The notes beneath the pieces were generated by a model that saw only the letters and a list, made by a program, of their open reading frames with translations, was not told the DNA's origin and searched no databases. 20,328 nucleotides of DNA from Desulfobulbaceae bacterium (lineage in GTDB: Bacteria > Desulfobacterota > Desulfobulbia > Desulfobulbales > Desulfobulbaceae): positions 1,199 to 21,526 of the forward strand of contig DNUE01000040.1 of the NCBI GenBank assembly GCA_003508005.1, given 5' to 3'. Shown here one piece after another: positions 1 through 7,808 of the stretch. The position numbers and the translations under genes are program-made. Within the stretch, counting starts at the first letter, position 1. Each line of letters opens with the position of its first letter.

Positions 1-38
1 GCCAGGAACGTTCTATCAGCGCCTTTTTGTAAGTCCAT
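1..38 (-). CDS. Partial CDS, N-terminus only, product unknown
   Basis: An ATG at 38 on the minus strand opens a frame that runs off the left edge after 12 complete codons (MDLQKGADRTFL). A well-placed ribosome-binding site (AAGAGGT, 6 bases before the ATG) supports a real start. It follows the one-pass membrane protein gene by about 50 bases and looks like the next gene of the phage late operon. Too little protein is visible to assign a family. Position after the tail and membrane-protein genes makes a lysis or accessory function possible, but that is only inference. Confidence 0.6.
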   Translation of the reverse strand, partial: MDLQKGADRTFL

Positions 39-88
39 TTTTATACCTCTTAATGATTTTGGATGGGGCAAAGATTGCGAGGTCTCTT

Positions 89-397
89 TTAGTCTCCACC
101 ATGGCGGATGCTGCTCCGCGGGGGGCAACAATCCCCCTGGCAGTGGCGCATTGCATCCCAGAGCAGGTCAAGTTTTCTATCCACATCGACCTCATGTTTA
201 GTCAACGATACCTGCCATTCTCCCCGGTTGTCCTTGATTGTGGACCTGAGATCACTCCACATCATGGCGATCAATGCCAGGAGGATAGCGCCGATGGCGG
301 CCAGAATCGGCCAGTCAGCAGCGCCGGTAATGGTGTACTGGTGGTTTGCTATCTTTTCCAGCAGTTGCAGGAGGTGGTTTATCTGCTCATTGCTCAC
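89..397 (-). CDS. Small one-pass membrane phage protein (holin-like position)
   Basis: The 102-aa product starts at GTG, preceded by AAGGTG 4-5 bases upstream. Residues 1-28 are a polar helix. Residues about 29-48 are one strongly hydrophobic segment (WPILAAIGAILLALIAMMWS). The rest is a charged, probably coiled-coil tail ending in a Cys-rich stretch (CQGDCCPP). This layout is common in small membrane proteins at the distal end of phage tail operons, some of which act as holins or accessory lysis proteins. A holin is not proven: only one membrane segment is visible and no endolysin is in the window. It follows the zinc-ribbon peptide gene by 56 bases. Confidence 0.75.
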   Translation of the reverse strand: MSNEQINHLLQLLEKIANHQYTITGAADWPILAAIGAILLALIAMMWSDLRSTIKDNRGEWQVSLTKHEVDVDRKLDLLWDAMRHCQGDCCPPRSSIRHGGD

Positions 398-453
398 GGC
401 TCACCTTTTCTCTTTAATTTTTTTTCCCGGACATCCTGGCCGGAGAGTTTTCC

Positions 454-537
454 TCAATCGCTGCACAGCGGCCGACCGCATGCCGGGCAGCATGGCGACC
501 TTGGCGGGATCTTGCAGCCGCAGTCCGGGCAGATCAC
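454..537 (-). CDS. 27-aa zinc-ribbon micro-protein
   Basis: This tiny frame starts at GTG (537-535), which overlaps the TGA stop of the DUF1353 gene in a GTGA junction, the same kind of coupling used elsewhere in the operon. It ends at TGA 456-454. The peptide is 27 residues with six cysteines, including two CPxC knuckles, C3-P-D-C6 and C17-P-A-C20, ending in CGRPLC. That spacing is what a minimal zinc ribbon needs. Otherwise 137 bases between the flanking genes would be empty in an operon that wastes almost nothing. Small zinc-finger proteins are known in phages (Mu Com is one), but no specific homology is claimed. The unusual size and GTG start are the main doubts. Confidence 0.55.
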   Translation of the reverse strand: MICPDCGCKIPPRSPCCPACGRPLCSD

Positions 538-1103
538 GAGCGCACCGACGGCAGACCGAGGGAGTTGGTGTTGAGGGCATGAGGCCCTTTCTGCCTGTAG
601 CCAGCCCATACCAGGCCACCGAAAGGGCGCAGGGCGACATAGGCAGCCTTAGCCTGCAGGGTGGCGCCGTTGAGCTCGATAGTGACATAGCGCAGCAGCT
701 CGTCAAAAAACTGGCGGTCGCGGCGGAGAAAGACCGGGATGGTGGTGGCAAAGAGCGGCGGCCACAGATCCCGCCAGGCCAGCGACTCGAGATTATAGGG
801 CGTCGCGGCGTCGTACCTGGCCAGCAGGTAGCCGTACTGATAGCCGAAATCGTGGAGGATGGCTCCCTCAAGCAGCGGCCCGAATGGCGAGATCAGCCAC
901 CACAGGACGCGGGGGATCGAGGCGCCGTCGGTGATAAATCCCGCCGGTATGACAATCAGCAGGCCGTGCAGCTCAATGGACCAGTCCTCGATGATCTCGA
1001 GGCGCGGCGGATGGCGCAGACCATGGAGGATCTGGCCCAGCCAGGACAGCCCCTGCATGGCATAGGGCAGGCGGCGATAATGGGGACGGGGCGTATCACG
1101 CAT
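534..1103 (-). CDS. DUF1353 family phage protein
   Basis: The 189-aa product carries the DUF1353 signature at residues about 53-88: PAGFITDGASIPR, then a Trp/Pro-rich stretch, then AILHDFGY. The conserved H-D pair and T-D-G-A-S block are characteristic. This family is frequent near the end of tail or lysis modules in siphophages and prophages. Its biochemical role is not established. The ATG at 1103 has a strong ribosome-binding site (AGGAGGTG, 7 bases upstream) that lies inside the previous gene, and the two genes overlap by 8 bases. The stop overlaps the GTG of the zinc-ribbon peptide gene. Length is normal for the family. Confidence 0.85.
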   Translation of the reverse strand: MRDTPRPHYRRLPYAMQGLSWLGQILHGLRHPPRLEIIEDWSIELHGLLIVIPAGFITDGASIPRVLWWLISPFGPLLEGAILHDFGYQYGYLLARYDAATPYNLESLAWRDLWPPLFATTIPVFLRRDRQFFDELLRYVTIELNGATLQAKAAYVALRPFGGLVWAGYRQKGPHALNTNSLGLPSVRS

Positions 1104-1284
1104 CAGGTGGCACCTCCTGGGGGATCATGGCATAGGGGTTGACCATTTTCTTGACGCCAGGAAAATGGTCAACCGGGGGCAGCGGCTGCATGTCCGCCAG
1201 CTCATCCGCGTTCCAGTGTTCCTCGCACTGAAAAAACCGGCGGCATTTCGCCATAGGGCAGTGCTCAAGACAGGCCATGGACAT
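1096..1284 (-). CDS. Small Cys-rich phage protein, unknown
   Basis: The 62-aa product has four cysteines in its first 20 residues (C5, C9, C14, C20) with two histidines nearby (H8, H23), suggesting a metal-binding knuckle, followed by a proline-rich tail. The start ATG has a good ribosome-binding site (GAGGTGA, 5 bases upstream); a second in-frame ATG lies two codons later. It sits between the large tail-tip gene and the DUF1353 gene and overlaps the latter by 8 bases, so it is probably co-translated. I do not recognise a family. Confidence 0.7.
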   Translation of the reverse strand: MSMACLEHCPMAKCRRFFQCEEHWNADELADMQPLPPVDHFPGVKKMVNPYAMIPQEVPPDA

Positions 1285-1328
1285 GGTTCACCTCGTAAAT
1301 TTTAAGGGTTATGGTGGTTAGCCGGCTA

Positions 1329-3536
1329 TTATGTTCTGTCTACAGCCAAATTCCACATCTTCAAGCTGGTCAGCGAACCCCTGACCGACTCCAGTTCAAA
1401 CCTCAGCGAAGTATTTAACCGTGCCGGGACAAATCCGCTGTCAGTCTGTTCGTCGGCAGTCAGATAGGTGTAGCTGGTGGTTGTCAATCCGGTCACGGTC
1501 CGGATGAGAAGACCCGTCTCCCCATAGATCCTCAGCGTATAGGTCACACCCGACTCTGGCCCGATATTGCCCTCATCCTGCCGGTTGAGGGTGACGGTCT
1601 GCAATGTCCGGTCACGGTGGGCCCAGGTCAAAACAAGCTCAGCCGCAGCCCCAATACTCACCGGCCAGCGCAACCCGTTTACCTGCAGATTGCCGGGCGG
1701 GTATGGCCGCATCATCCTGCCGACACAAGCAATGGTGTCGGTGGCCGCCAGATCAAGCTCCATCCGACCAAGAGAGGTGGAAGGCAGGATGCGCACCTCT
1801 ACAGCTTCGCCTACCGCCCGCTCTGTCCTGTCGAGGCCGAAGAGGGACTGATGAAACCAGAGGAATGTCCCGGCTGCATGGGAAACCGGCAGGGTATCGA
1901 GTACGCCCCGGTTGACGGTCACGGTCACATTGACCAGATCAATGGCGGTCACCGCCACCAGCTCATCACCGAGGGCGGCATAGGTGCCGCCCTTGACCAG
2001 ATTGGTATCGATCGTCCCCTCCTGCAGTTGGATGACGGAGCTGACTGCAGGCACCAGGGCCGTGGCCGTCGTTGCCGCAAAGGGAAAGGAATCGATATCC
2101 CTTTTCACGAAATCAGTGGCCCCGACATTGCGGCTCCACATCTCATAGTTGAGGGCGTCCGAGCTGGGGCGGCCGCAGAAGCAGGTGAGCTGGGTGGAGC
2201 TGTCGTCCAGTTCAGCCAGCACCGCTGCCGATTCCCCGTATTCATGGACAAACTGCCACCAGGTGAGCTCCGCCAGTTTCCGGCGCACGGCATCCGCAGG
2301 CTCAGACAGGGGGTTTACCCACAAACTCTCGGCAGGCTCGGTGATGGTGATCGGCCCCAGACCGTACACATCGCGGGCCGCCTTGATCCGCAGCTTGCTG
2401 TCGGTATGCTGGCCGATCTCAATACTGACCACGCGCATCACCATGTCGGTTATGCCGATGGATGGCCAGTTGAAGACAAAGCAGTCACCCGGCTCCATGT
2501 CCCAGTGTTTCCGGTTCACAACCAGGGTGCAGGAAGGGATGGGAACGCAGAGCTGCTGCAGCTCCCTGGCCGCGATCTTCTGGGCCAGCTCCTCGGTGGC
2601 GATGCCTGGAAAATCGAGCGTCGCCGAGATGAGCTGGCCGGCAGTCCGCGTGATCCCGGCAATGTCCTGGACGGTGCTTGACTGGGCCTGGTTGTTTCGA
2701 TCCACCCAGTTCACCGTCACCTGATTGACCACCTCGGTGGCCACAGGCATCGCATAATCCACCAGCTCAAGGATATTGCTCTCATTGAGCACCGGCAGCA
2801 TGGCCGGGGTGTAGTCGTTTCTGATCAGCTTCAGGGCAAGCAGGCCGCTCAGATGGGAGTAAAAGAGCACGCCGTCAATGTGGTTGAGGATGATCTGGAT
2901 AAAATCCTCAATGGAGCTGTTTCTTGCCCACAATAAGGCCAGGCCCAGGCCGTCCTGATTGGGGTCAGGCCCGGCTGCCAGAAGATAGGCAGCAGCCGCA
3001 AAACTCTGCTCATCAAGATCCGCCTGCGGATAGCCGAGACCGCCCCAACTGGTATCGGTCAGGGCCTCGCGGATGATGTGGGCCGGATTCATATCGATAT
3101 AGCCGTCAGCGGCGACAATATCAGCCAGACTCTCCTGCCATCCGGTGCGGGTGCGCTGGCCCAGGATGCCCCACTCCTTGACATAGGGGTTGTTGGCACT
3201 CAGCTGGCAGTGCTTGGCAATAATGGAAAAGAGGCCGCGAAAGGCCGGGATATTCGCCCCGAGGATCGACTGCAGGTAGCTGTTACGTGCTTGCGCCGGC
3301 CCGCCGAAACAGCAGTCCACCGGACCGACGATTCCGCCCTCCCTGTCGTCGCCGCCAAAAAGAGAAGGGGCGTTCACGGAGAGGGTGGTGTTGCCTGTCA
3401 CCTCTCCCTGCCAGGCCCATTTGTCCCCGACCCTGATGGCGAGCAGCTTGTCGAGCGCATGGCAGAAAACCAGATGCAGCCCGGCATAATAACGGTATCC
3501 CGTGGTGTAGCATTCTTCGCCCTTTCCTCCTCCCAT
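1329..3536 (-). CDS. Tail tip / central fibre protein (735 aa)
   Basis: This large protein lies at the end of the tail module, where siphophages and gene transfer agents encode the tip-attachment or fibre protein. The N-terminus (MGGGKGEECYTTGYRY) and the long middle part resemble phage tail proteins that follow a DUF2163 hub gene. The region around residues 280-420 (NQVTVNWVDRNNQAQSS, then a region ending in an AARDVYGLG-type motif) resembles the J-like/Phage-tail_3 core. Residues about 610-735 look like a beta-sandwich, fibronectin-III-like domain (TLTWAHRDRT-type strand, then YTLRIYGETG). It starts in a TGATG overlap with the preceding gene. It likely forms the baseplate hub or receptor-contacting tip. 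Family assignment is by position and general pattern, so the exact name is uncertain. Confidence 0.8.
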   Translation of the reverse strand: MGGGKGEECYTTGYRYYAGLHLVFCHALDKLLAIRVGDKWAWQGEVTGNTTLSVNAPSLFGGDDREGGIVGPVDCCFGGPAQARNSYLQSILGANIPAFRGLFSIIAKHCQLSANNPYVKEWGILGQRTRTGWQESLADIVAADGYIDMNPAHIIREALTDTSWGGLGYPQADLDEQSFAAAAYLLAAGPDPNQDGLGLALLWARNSSIEDFIQIILNHIDGVLFYSHLSGLLALKLIRNDYTPAMLPVLNESNILELVDYAMPVATEVVNQVTVNWVDRNNQAQSSTVQDIAGITRTAGQLISATLDFPGIATEELAQKIAARELQQLCVPIPSCTLVVNRKHWDMEPGDCFVFNWPSIGITDMVMRVVSIEIGQHTDSKLRIKAARDVYGLGPITITEPAESLWVNPLSEPADAVRRKLAELTWWQFVHEYGESAAVLAELDDSSTQLTCFCGRPSSDALNYEMWSRNVGATDFVKRDIDSFPFAATTATALVPAVSSVIQLQEGTIDTNLVKGGTYAALGDELVAVTAIDLVNVTVTVNRGVLDTLPVSHAAGTFLWFHQSLFGLDRTERAVGEAVEVRILPSTSLGRMELDLAATDTIACVGRMMRPYPPGNLQVNGLRWPVSIGAAAELVLTWAHRDRTLQTVTLNRQDEGNIGPESGVTYTLRIYGETGLLIRTVTGLTTTSYTYLTADEQTDSGFVPARLNTSLRFELESVRGSLTSLKMWNLAVDRT

Positions 3537-3781
3537 CAGACACAGCCTCCTTTCCTGGCGGCCGCATCAACAGAGACAGGCTCACGAGACCAGCCTGTTG
3601 CTTCAGCAAAGGCCACTGCGTTGTGGGCATAGGATGTCTGGTCGAGACTGAGCAGGTGGTCGGCGTCAATGCCGTCGTCAATAAGGCCGCGCCATGAGAC
3701 GCCATGCGCCTTGCACCACACGCGCATCTGGCGGTTGCAATAGCCGAGGGCTTTCAGATGCCAGAAATAGACCTTCCTCAT
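3536..3781 (-). CDS. Small conserved tail-tip protein (81 aa)
   Basis: The ATG at 3781 forms an ATGA overlap with the stop of the upstream 75-aa gene, and its own TGA forms a TGATG overlap with the 735-aa tip gene, so it is translationally coupled on both sides. The product starts MRKVYFWHLKALGYCNRQMR and continues with WCKAHGVSWRGLIDDGID. Small proteins of this type recur between the hub and tip genes of Mu-like and D3112-like siphophages, recalled from general knowledge and not checked. The same frame stays open to 4003 but uses a non-ATG start and overlaps the upstream gene completely, so the short version is preferred. Function is unknown, probably tail-tip assembly. Confidence 0.8.
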   Translation of the reverse strand: MRKVYFWHLKALGYCNRQMRVWCKAHGVSWRGLIDDGIDADHLLSLDQTSYAHNAVAFAEATGWSREPVSVDAAARKGGCV

Positions 3782-4005
3782 TTTCCGCCCCCGCAGGAGA
3801 TGATCGGCGTCGTACCGACATCGCCATACCAGACGCAGTTGGTCTTGGTCAGCAGCCGGGTGCCGAACAGCACCGGCACCGGCGAGGAGGAATCCACCGT
3901 CGTCCCTTCCACATTTCCCGGCTGCGGGGTAACAGGGGCCTGCGGTTTTGGCCGCAACACATAGGAGAGCACTGTCAGGGCTACAAAGATCACGAGTTGC
4001 CACAT
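3778..4005 (-). CDS. Small tail-tip protein with N-terminal membrane segment
   Basis: The 75-aa product begins with a hydrophobic segment (MWQLVIFVALTVLSYVL) followed by a Pro-rich linker, then SSPVPVLFGTRLLTKTNCVWYGDV. The PVPVLFGT-type motif is typical of proteins encoded just before the tip-attachment protein in long-tailed phages, where it resembles the N-terminal part of larger tip proteins. It lies 10 bases after the DUF2163 gene and overlaps the next gene by an ATGA junction. The hydrophobic start could be a membrane or pore-forming segment used at DNA entry, but that is inference. The ribosome-binding site (AAGAG) is weak, suggesting coupling to the gene before. Confidence 0.8.
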   Translation of the reverse strand: MWQLVIFVALTVLSYVLRPKPQAPVTPQPGNVEGTTVDSSSPVPVLFGTRLLTKTNCVWYGDVGTTPIISCGGGK

Positions 4006-4014
4006 ATTTTTCTC

Positions 4015-4812
4015 TTAGACCAGGGCGTCGCCGCCGAAGGGGTTTTTGGTCGGCAGAAAGGGCAGGCCGCCGTAGTTGTCAATATTATTAAATTTATTGA
4101 GACAGGCATTCATGGTATGGGCGCAGCCGGGCCAGAGGGTCACGGCTGCGCCCTCAAGCAGCCCCCCGATGGAGTCCACCAGGGTGATGATATCCCCTGT
4201 ATGGCTGGTGATCAGCCGCAGCTCATCGCCGAACTGGAGCATGCCGCCCAAAAAATAGCCGCTCCCATACGCACTGATCCCGGCAGCGGTTATCTGCCGG
4301 TCGAGCGCGGCCGTCACCGTCTCAGCTATCTGCCAGGAGGCGGCAGCAAGACTGCAGGCCTCCCCAAAGAGGACATGCGGACAGCCGACCTGATAGACGC
4401 GGCGCAGTCCCGCCCGCTGGAAGAGGGTGAAGACGGAATCCGAGACCAGCGTGGCCACAGAGCCAGACCATTTGCAGCCGGTAATCCGCCCCTTCCAGAG
4501 GACTGAGAACTCCGAATCTTCGTTGTGATGTCGGTAGATGGTGATGACCAGGATGCCGGTGAGCCAGCCGGTGCGAAAGAGCAGGGCCAGCGGATTGGAG
4601 GCCGCCACCTCGATATCCATGGTGGACTTGCGGGCATCGGAACCCTTGTCGAATCCTGAACGCTTGATAAAGATAGGCTGATATTCATCCTCACCATAGG
4701 TCACCACATGATCGGCGCTGGTAAAGAGCCATTGCTGCGCCCCCAGGGAAAAGCGGTACAGCTCCAGGGGGTGACCGCTGTAATCACTCGATTCTCTTAC
4801 CGTATAGCTCAT
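4015..4812 (-). CDS. DUF2163 / BR0599 family tail hub protein
   Basis: The 265-aa product has the full hallmark of the phage BR0599/DUF2163 family: an N-terminal part with an L-x-R-F-x-L-like strand and SGFDKG, a central C144-x-H146 and C153, and a C-terminal signature in residues 230-259, with C230, H232 and C237 followed by KFNN, NYGGLP and KNPFGG. In gene transfer agents and siphophages this family forms the baseplate hub between the distal tail protein and the tip. It starts in an ATGA overlap with the 519-aa distal tail gene and is followed by the small tip genes, the order seen in gene transfer agent-like tail modules. Length is normal for the family. Confidence 0.9.
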   Translation of the reverse strand: MSYTVRESSDYSGHPLELYRFSLGAQQWLFTSADHVVTYGEDEYQPIFIKRSGFDKGSDARKSTMDIEVAASNPLALLFRTGWLTGILVITIYRHHNEDSEFSVLWKGRITGCKWSGSVATLVSDSVFTLFQRAGLRRVYQVGCPHVLFGEACSLAAASWQIAETVTAALDRQITAAGISAYGSGYFLGGMLQFGDELRLITSHTGDIITLVDSIGGLLEGAAVTLWPGCAHTMNACLNKFNNIDNYGGLPFLPTKNPFGGDALV

Positions 4813-6368
4813 GGCAGCACCATAATGGGAACATTTACCTGCAGGCAGTCGGACGTCACCCAGTGCAGATTGACCTCGTCGCTGTCGAGCCGCACCAGCT
4901 CCAGCCAGGCACAGCGGTTGAGGGTGGCGGCAGAGACAGCAACCCCCAGGGGCGCATCCAGTATCAACTTCTCCTCACCGCTGGGCAGGGTCTCAACTGC
5001 CATGATCATCCTGCGGATGACGGTCCCGTCCGTGGTGATCATCTCGATATGCGAGCGGGCAGCGGAGCCCTGCAGAGAATATTCATAATCAATCGACTCG
5101 ATGACGATGACGCTGTCATCAACCGCAGCCGGGGCGGCCAGCTCAAAGGCCCGGTCATGGGCCGCCAGCCAGAACGGCGACAGCCGTCCGGCACGGGTAC
5201 TCAAAAAGGCCAGAAAGGTGTTGATGTCATCCCGGCCGATCAGCAGAAAGCGGGCCTCCCTGGTCATAACCGGCTCCAGGGACTGGACATCGAATTCAAT
5301 GACCCCGGTGTCATTATCGAGCCGCAGCCATTTGCTGTCATAGCCGTCACCCACCTCTTCCCAGTTCGGCACAAATGGGCAGACCGGCAGCGTGCGATAC
5401 TCGGCAGGTGCAGCCCCGAAGGGTGCCCACTTGTCACCGGTGGCCAGCAGGGTCAGGCGATAACTGCCCACATCCTCGGTGAAGCGGCTCACCTGCCGCT
5501 GCTCAAGCGACAGGCAATATCTACAGGGGGCAATCATGGTACCGGCAGGCCAATCCGCCAGAAAGGGCGAGTCCATGGACAAAAAACCTGAGCCGACACC
5601 GTCAATGGTCCTGATCTCCTGAAACTCCCAGTCAGACCAGACCGCCACCGGTGTTCCCGCCACATAATTATCCGAACCGCTCTCGATGGGTATAGTCGAT
5701 TCCCCGGCGCTGATCGGGGCCGCCAGGCGGACGGCATCACGCCAGATGGGGACAAACATATAGCGGGCGCGGCGCATACCCAGCCAGGTTTCCAGCTTGC
5801 GGCGGGCCGCTCCTGAGACCAGCAGCCGCAGATCCCAGGAGCGGCGCGGCATGGTGCGCAGCGACACCCGCTGCTCGGTGCGGTCATGGGCGATCATCAC
5901 GTCCGTCTTCCAGGCCAGACGTTCATCGAGCCCACCCTCCCAGTTGTGCGGAAAGAAGAGATAGCCGACATCGCCGGACAACACCGGCGCCCGGGTGCCG
6001 ATGATCTGCAGGAAGGGATCAAAGGCACAGGCTGAGAGAAAGGTCAGCAGGGCTTCATATTCCAGAGGGCCTTCGACGCCGACCGTGACCGTGACCTGCT
6101 GCGAGCTGAGGGCTGCAATGGTATCCGGCGGCGTGGCATCCCAGCTGATCCCTTCGGCATCGTCGTTGCCGTCAATTGCGGACAGGGTGATGGGGGTATT
6201 CAGCCCATTCCACAGGAAGAGGGGGATCTTCCTGTCGCGGGTGACATAGCCCACACCCTTTAACGGGTAGTTAAAGGGTGTAAATATCTGGGCAGAATAA
6301 TTGGTGGCCCTGGCGGAAAGTCCGGCCAGAGGAACCGCAAAGCCTTCTTTAAGTGTTCCACTTGCCAT
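4809..6368 (-). CDS. Distal tail structural protein (519 aa) with internal duplication
   Basis: The protein precedes the DUF2163 hub gene, the place of the distal tail protein. It contains two related segments. One is around residues 200-320 (ARYMFVPIWRDAVRLAAPIS, ending near CRYCLSLEQ). The other is around 385-510 (GRLSPFWLAAHDRAFELAAP, ending near CAWLELVRLD). Each joins an R-x-x-x-FW/PIW motif to a beta-rich domain with an IPIES/IVIES strand and a closing Cys. The FLAFLSTRAGR...FW pattern is typical of Trp-rich phage tail proteins. The start follows a GAGG site and sits 1 base after the previous stop; the end overlaps the next start. Role as distal tail or baseplate protein is inferred from order. 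Confidence 0.75.
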   Translation of the reverse strand: MASGTLKEGFAVPLAGLSARATNYSAQIFTPFNYPLKGVGYVTRDRKIPLFLWNGLNTPITLSAIDGNDDAEGISWDATPPDTIAALSSQQVTVTVGVEGPLEYEALLTFLSACAFDPFLQIIGTRAPVLSGDVGYLFFPHNWEGGLDERLAWKTDVMIAHDRTEQRVSLRTMPRRSWDLRLLVSGAARRKLETWLGMRRARYMFVPIWRDAVRLAAPISAGESTIPIESGSDNYVAGTPVAVWSDWEFQEIRTIDGVGSGFLSMDSPFLADWPAGTMIAPCRYCLSLEQRQVSRFTEDVGSYRLTLLATGDKWAPFGAAPAEYRTLPVCPFVPNWEEVGDGYDSKWLRLDNDTGVIEFDVQSLEPVMTREARFLLIGRDDINTFLAFLSTRAGRLSPFWLAAHDRAFELAAPAAVDDSVIVIESIDYEYSLQGSAARSHIEMITTDGTVIRRMIMAVETLPSGEEKLILDAPLGVAVSAATLNRCAWLELVRLDSDEVNLHWVTSDCLQVNVPIMVLP

Positions 6369-6369
6369 A

Positions 6370-6672
6370 TCAGAGCCTCGTCAGCAGGGTCAGGCACTGC
6401 TGCCATGGAAAGAGGGCGCTGGGTGGTTCCACGCCGGGGCCTGCATCCCAGTGGATAAAATCAATGGGACTGTTGTCGGTCAGTGTTCCAACAACGGCCG
6501 GATCTGGTGATGCCGCATAAGGAATATCAGCCAGCCAGAAGACCGGAGTCCCCCACTGGTCTATATTGGCGCTCTTGCCGGAGAAGTCTATCCACGGCTC
6601 CGCCGGTGGCAGGTTGCCGTAGATAGTGCCATGCGTCAGCAGCAGGCTCTGTTTTAACAGATCATCTGACAT
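6370..6672 (-). CDS. Small structural phage protein (100 aa), unknown
   Basis: The 100-aa product is Trp- and Pro-rich and has no membrane segment or catalytic motif that I recognise. It starts 3 bases after the stop of the 108-aa gene and ends 1 base before the 519-aa distal tail gene, so it is clearly an operon member. The N-terminus (MSDDLLKQSLLLTHGTIYGN) and a WIDFSGKS motif suggest a small beta-rich protein. A minor tail or fibre-attachment role is possible from its place between the surface proteins and the distal tail protein; this is inference only. Confidence 0.7.
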   Translation of the reverse strand: MSDDLLKQSLLLTHGTIYGNLPPAEPWIDFSGKSANIDQWGTPVFWLADIPYAASPDPAVVGTLTDNSPIDFIHWDAGPGVEPPSALFPWQQCLTLLTRL

Positions 6673-6675
6673 GGT

Positions 6676-7002
6676 TTAGGCCCTGAGCAGGTTCCAGGGG
6701 AATGACCGGGCGACTCCCGCAGTCTGGGTCAGTGTGCAGATGATCTCCGTGTCCACCGGCACCGGCACTGAATATTTATTCGGTGCCGCCTGGGCGTCCG
6801 CATGGACGATCTCATAGGCGATCTTTGAGCTTGCCCCTGTCTGTGACTTTGTTTTGATCCGCAGGGTCAGACTGTCACCCGCCAGCATCGCTGAGCTATC
6901 CACCACCAGCACATAGATGCCGATTCCGGTCTGCTGGGTGAGCGAGTGCTCCGTGCTGATAACTGCCACCTGTGTTCCCTTTGCTGCTGAGACTAACCCC
7001 AT
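6676..7002 (-). CDS. Small structural phage protein (108 aa), unknown
   Basis: The 108-aa product is predicted mostly beta: alternating hydrophobic stretches (GIYVLVVDSS, LTLRIKTKSQ) and a closing VARSFPWNLLRA. The ATG follows an AGGTG site 8 bases upstream, inside the end of the 267-aa gene, whose stop is 2 bases away. Beta-rich proteins of this size in tail-fibre regions are often small trimeric or tip-decorating proteins, but no family is recognised. It forms a pair with the 100-aa gene that follows after 3 bases. Confidence 0.7.
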   Translation of the reverse strand: MGLVSAAKGTQVAVISTEHSLTQQTGIGIYVLVVDSSAMLAGDSLTLRIKTKSQTGASSKIAYEIVHADAQAAPNKYSVPVPVDTEIICTLTQTAGVARSFPWNLLRA

Positions 7003-7004
7003 AA

Positions 7005-7808
7005 TTATGCACCTAATTTAAAAAGGAGATCGTGAGAAGAAAGTCCTATTGTTGCACCGTTGCAGGGCATAATAAGGTATGTATCCGCTCCCACCGGGAT
7101 TTCTTCGGCTGTGGTATATATATTCCCCCCATTACAGCGGTACATTCCAGGGGCGAATCCAATCGGTTGAAACTTCGTGTAATCGGTCACCAGACGAACA
7201 AATAACGTTATAGGAATAGGCAAAATCCCGGCATTGTATTCCATCGGTTGCTTGGCACACATGTCCAAATCCGATCCGACACTGCCGCAAAATCCCCCTG
7301 CTGCCACACTGGGGGTCCAAGCTCCATTGATATAGAGCTGAGACTCTCCACTGGTATAAGCTGATATATTAAAAGGCTGAGAATATGAATTGAAACAAAT
7401 TATCCCATCTGCCCATGTGCCGATCTTTGCCTGAAGAGTGCAGATCCCAGCCCAGCACCAATAATTATGGCCGTTGGAAAAATGTCCAATGTAGAGTCCT
7501 CCAGCTGTCGATATGAGACAAAAACCATAATTAGCTGTGACATATCCTGTATCTTTTGCAGCGGTTGCTCCTGGCTGTGCTGTAGGGATCGCACCGGAGG
7601 AATACCCGGTACAGCCAACGACAGAAAAAGCAGTACCCGCTGTGGCATAGACTTCAAAATGACTGGACCCTTTATGCAGATGCACCCTGTTATAGGTTAA
7701 ATAGGTGGTAAAAAGATCAATGGTCCATCCGTTGGCTTCAGCTAAAATCTTAAAATCTGCAACAAGCTGATTCGCCGTGGTCACTATTCCATATTGATAA
7801 AATGCCAT
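7005..7808 (-). CDS. Tail surface / fibre-like protein, paralogue B (267 aa)
   Basis: The ATG at 7808 is chosen because it forms a TAATG overlap with the previous stop and has a GAGGT site 7 bases upstream; the longer frame to 7829 would need TTG. The protein is Gly-, Tyr- and Cys-rich. Its N-terminus (TANQLVADFKILAEANGWTI) matches that of the upstream paralogue (YKDLLAVLATFAAANGWAVL) in pattern, and both end with a Tyr/Cys-rich block, so the two genes arose by tandem duplication and diverged. This gene is richer in A and T than its neighbours (hand counts of two rows gave 37% and 45% GC, against about 50-68% in sampled rows of the 519-aa gene). A receptor-contacting or virion surface role is likely but not proven. 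Confidence 0.75.
   Translation of the reverse strand: MAFYQYGIVTTANQLVADFKILAEANGWTIDLFTTYLTYNRVHLHKGSSHFEVYATAGTAFSVVGCTGYSSGAIPTAQPGATAAKDTGYVTANYGFCLISTAGGLYIGHFSNGHNYWCWAGICTLQAKIGTWADGIICFNSYSQPFNISAYTSGESQLYINGAWTPSVAAGGFCGSVGSDLDMCAKQPMEYNAGILPIPITLFVRLVTDYTKFQPIGFAPGMYRCNGGNIYTTAEEIPVGADTYLIMPCNGATIGLSSHDLLFKLGA

Noticed and set aside
401..871. 156-codon minus-strand frame overlapping the DUF1353 gene
   Set aside because: It lies in a different frame of a recognised family gene and its sequence is Ser/Arg/Pro-rich, typical of shadow frames.
1617..2681. Long plus-strand open frame (354 codons) opposite the tip protein gene
   Set aside because: It is a shadow of a well-supported minus-strand gene in a GC-rich region, with no family likeness and no operon context. 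Similar plus-strand frames at 108-1142, 3694-4506, 8270-8953, 14478-15092 and 15165-15938 are rejected for the same reason.
3536..4003. 155-codon frame covering the 75-aa and 81-aa tail-tip genes
   Set aside because: It would need a non-ATG start and overlap the 75-aa gene fully in another frame. The ATGA-coupled start at 3781 gives a compact gene and the usual order.
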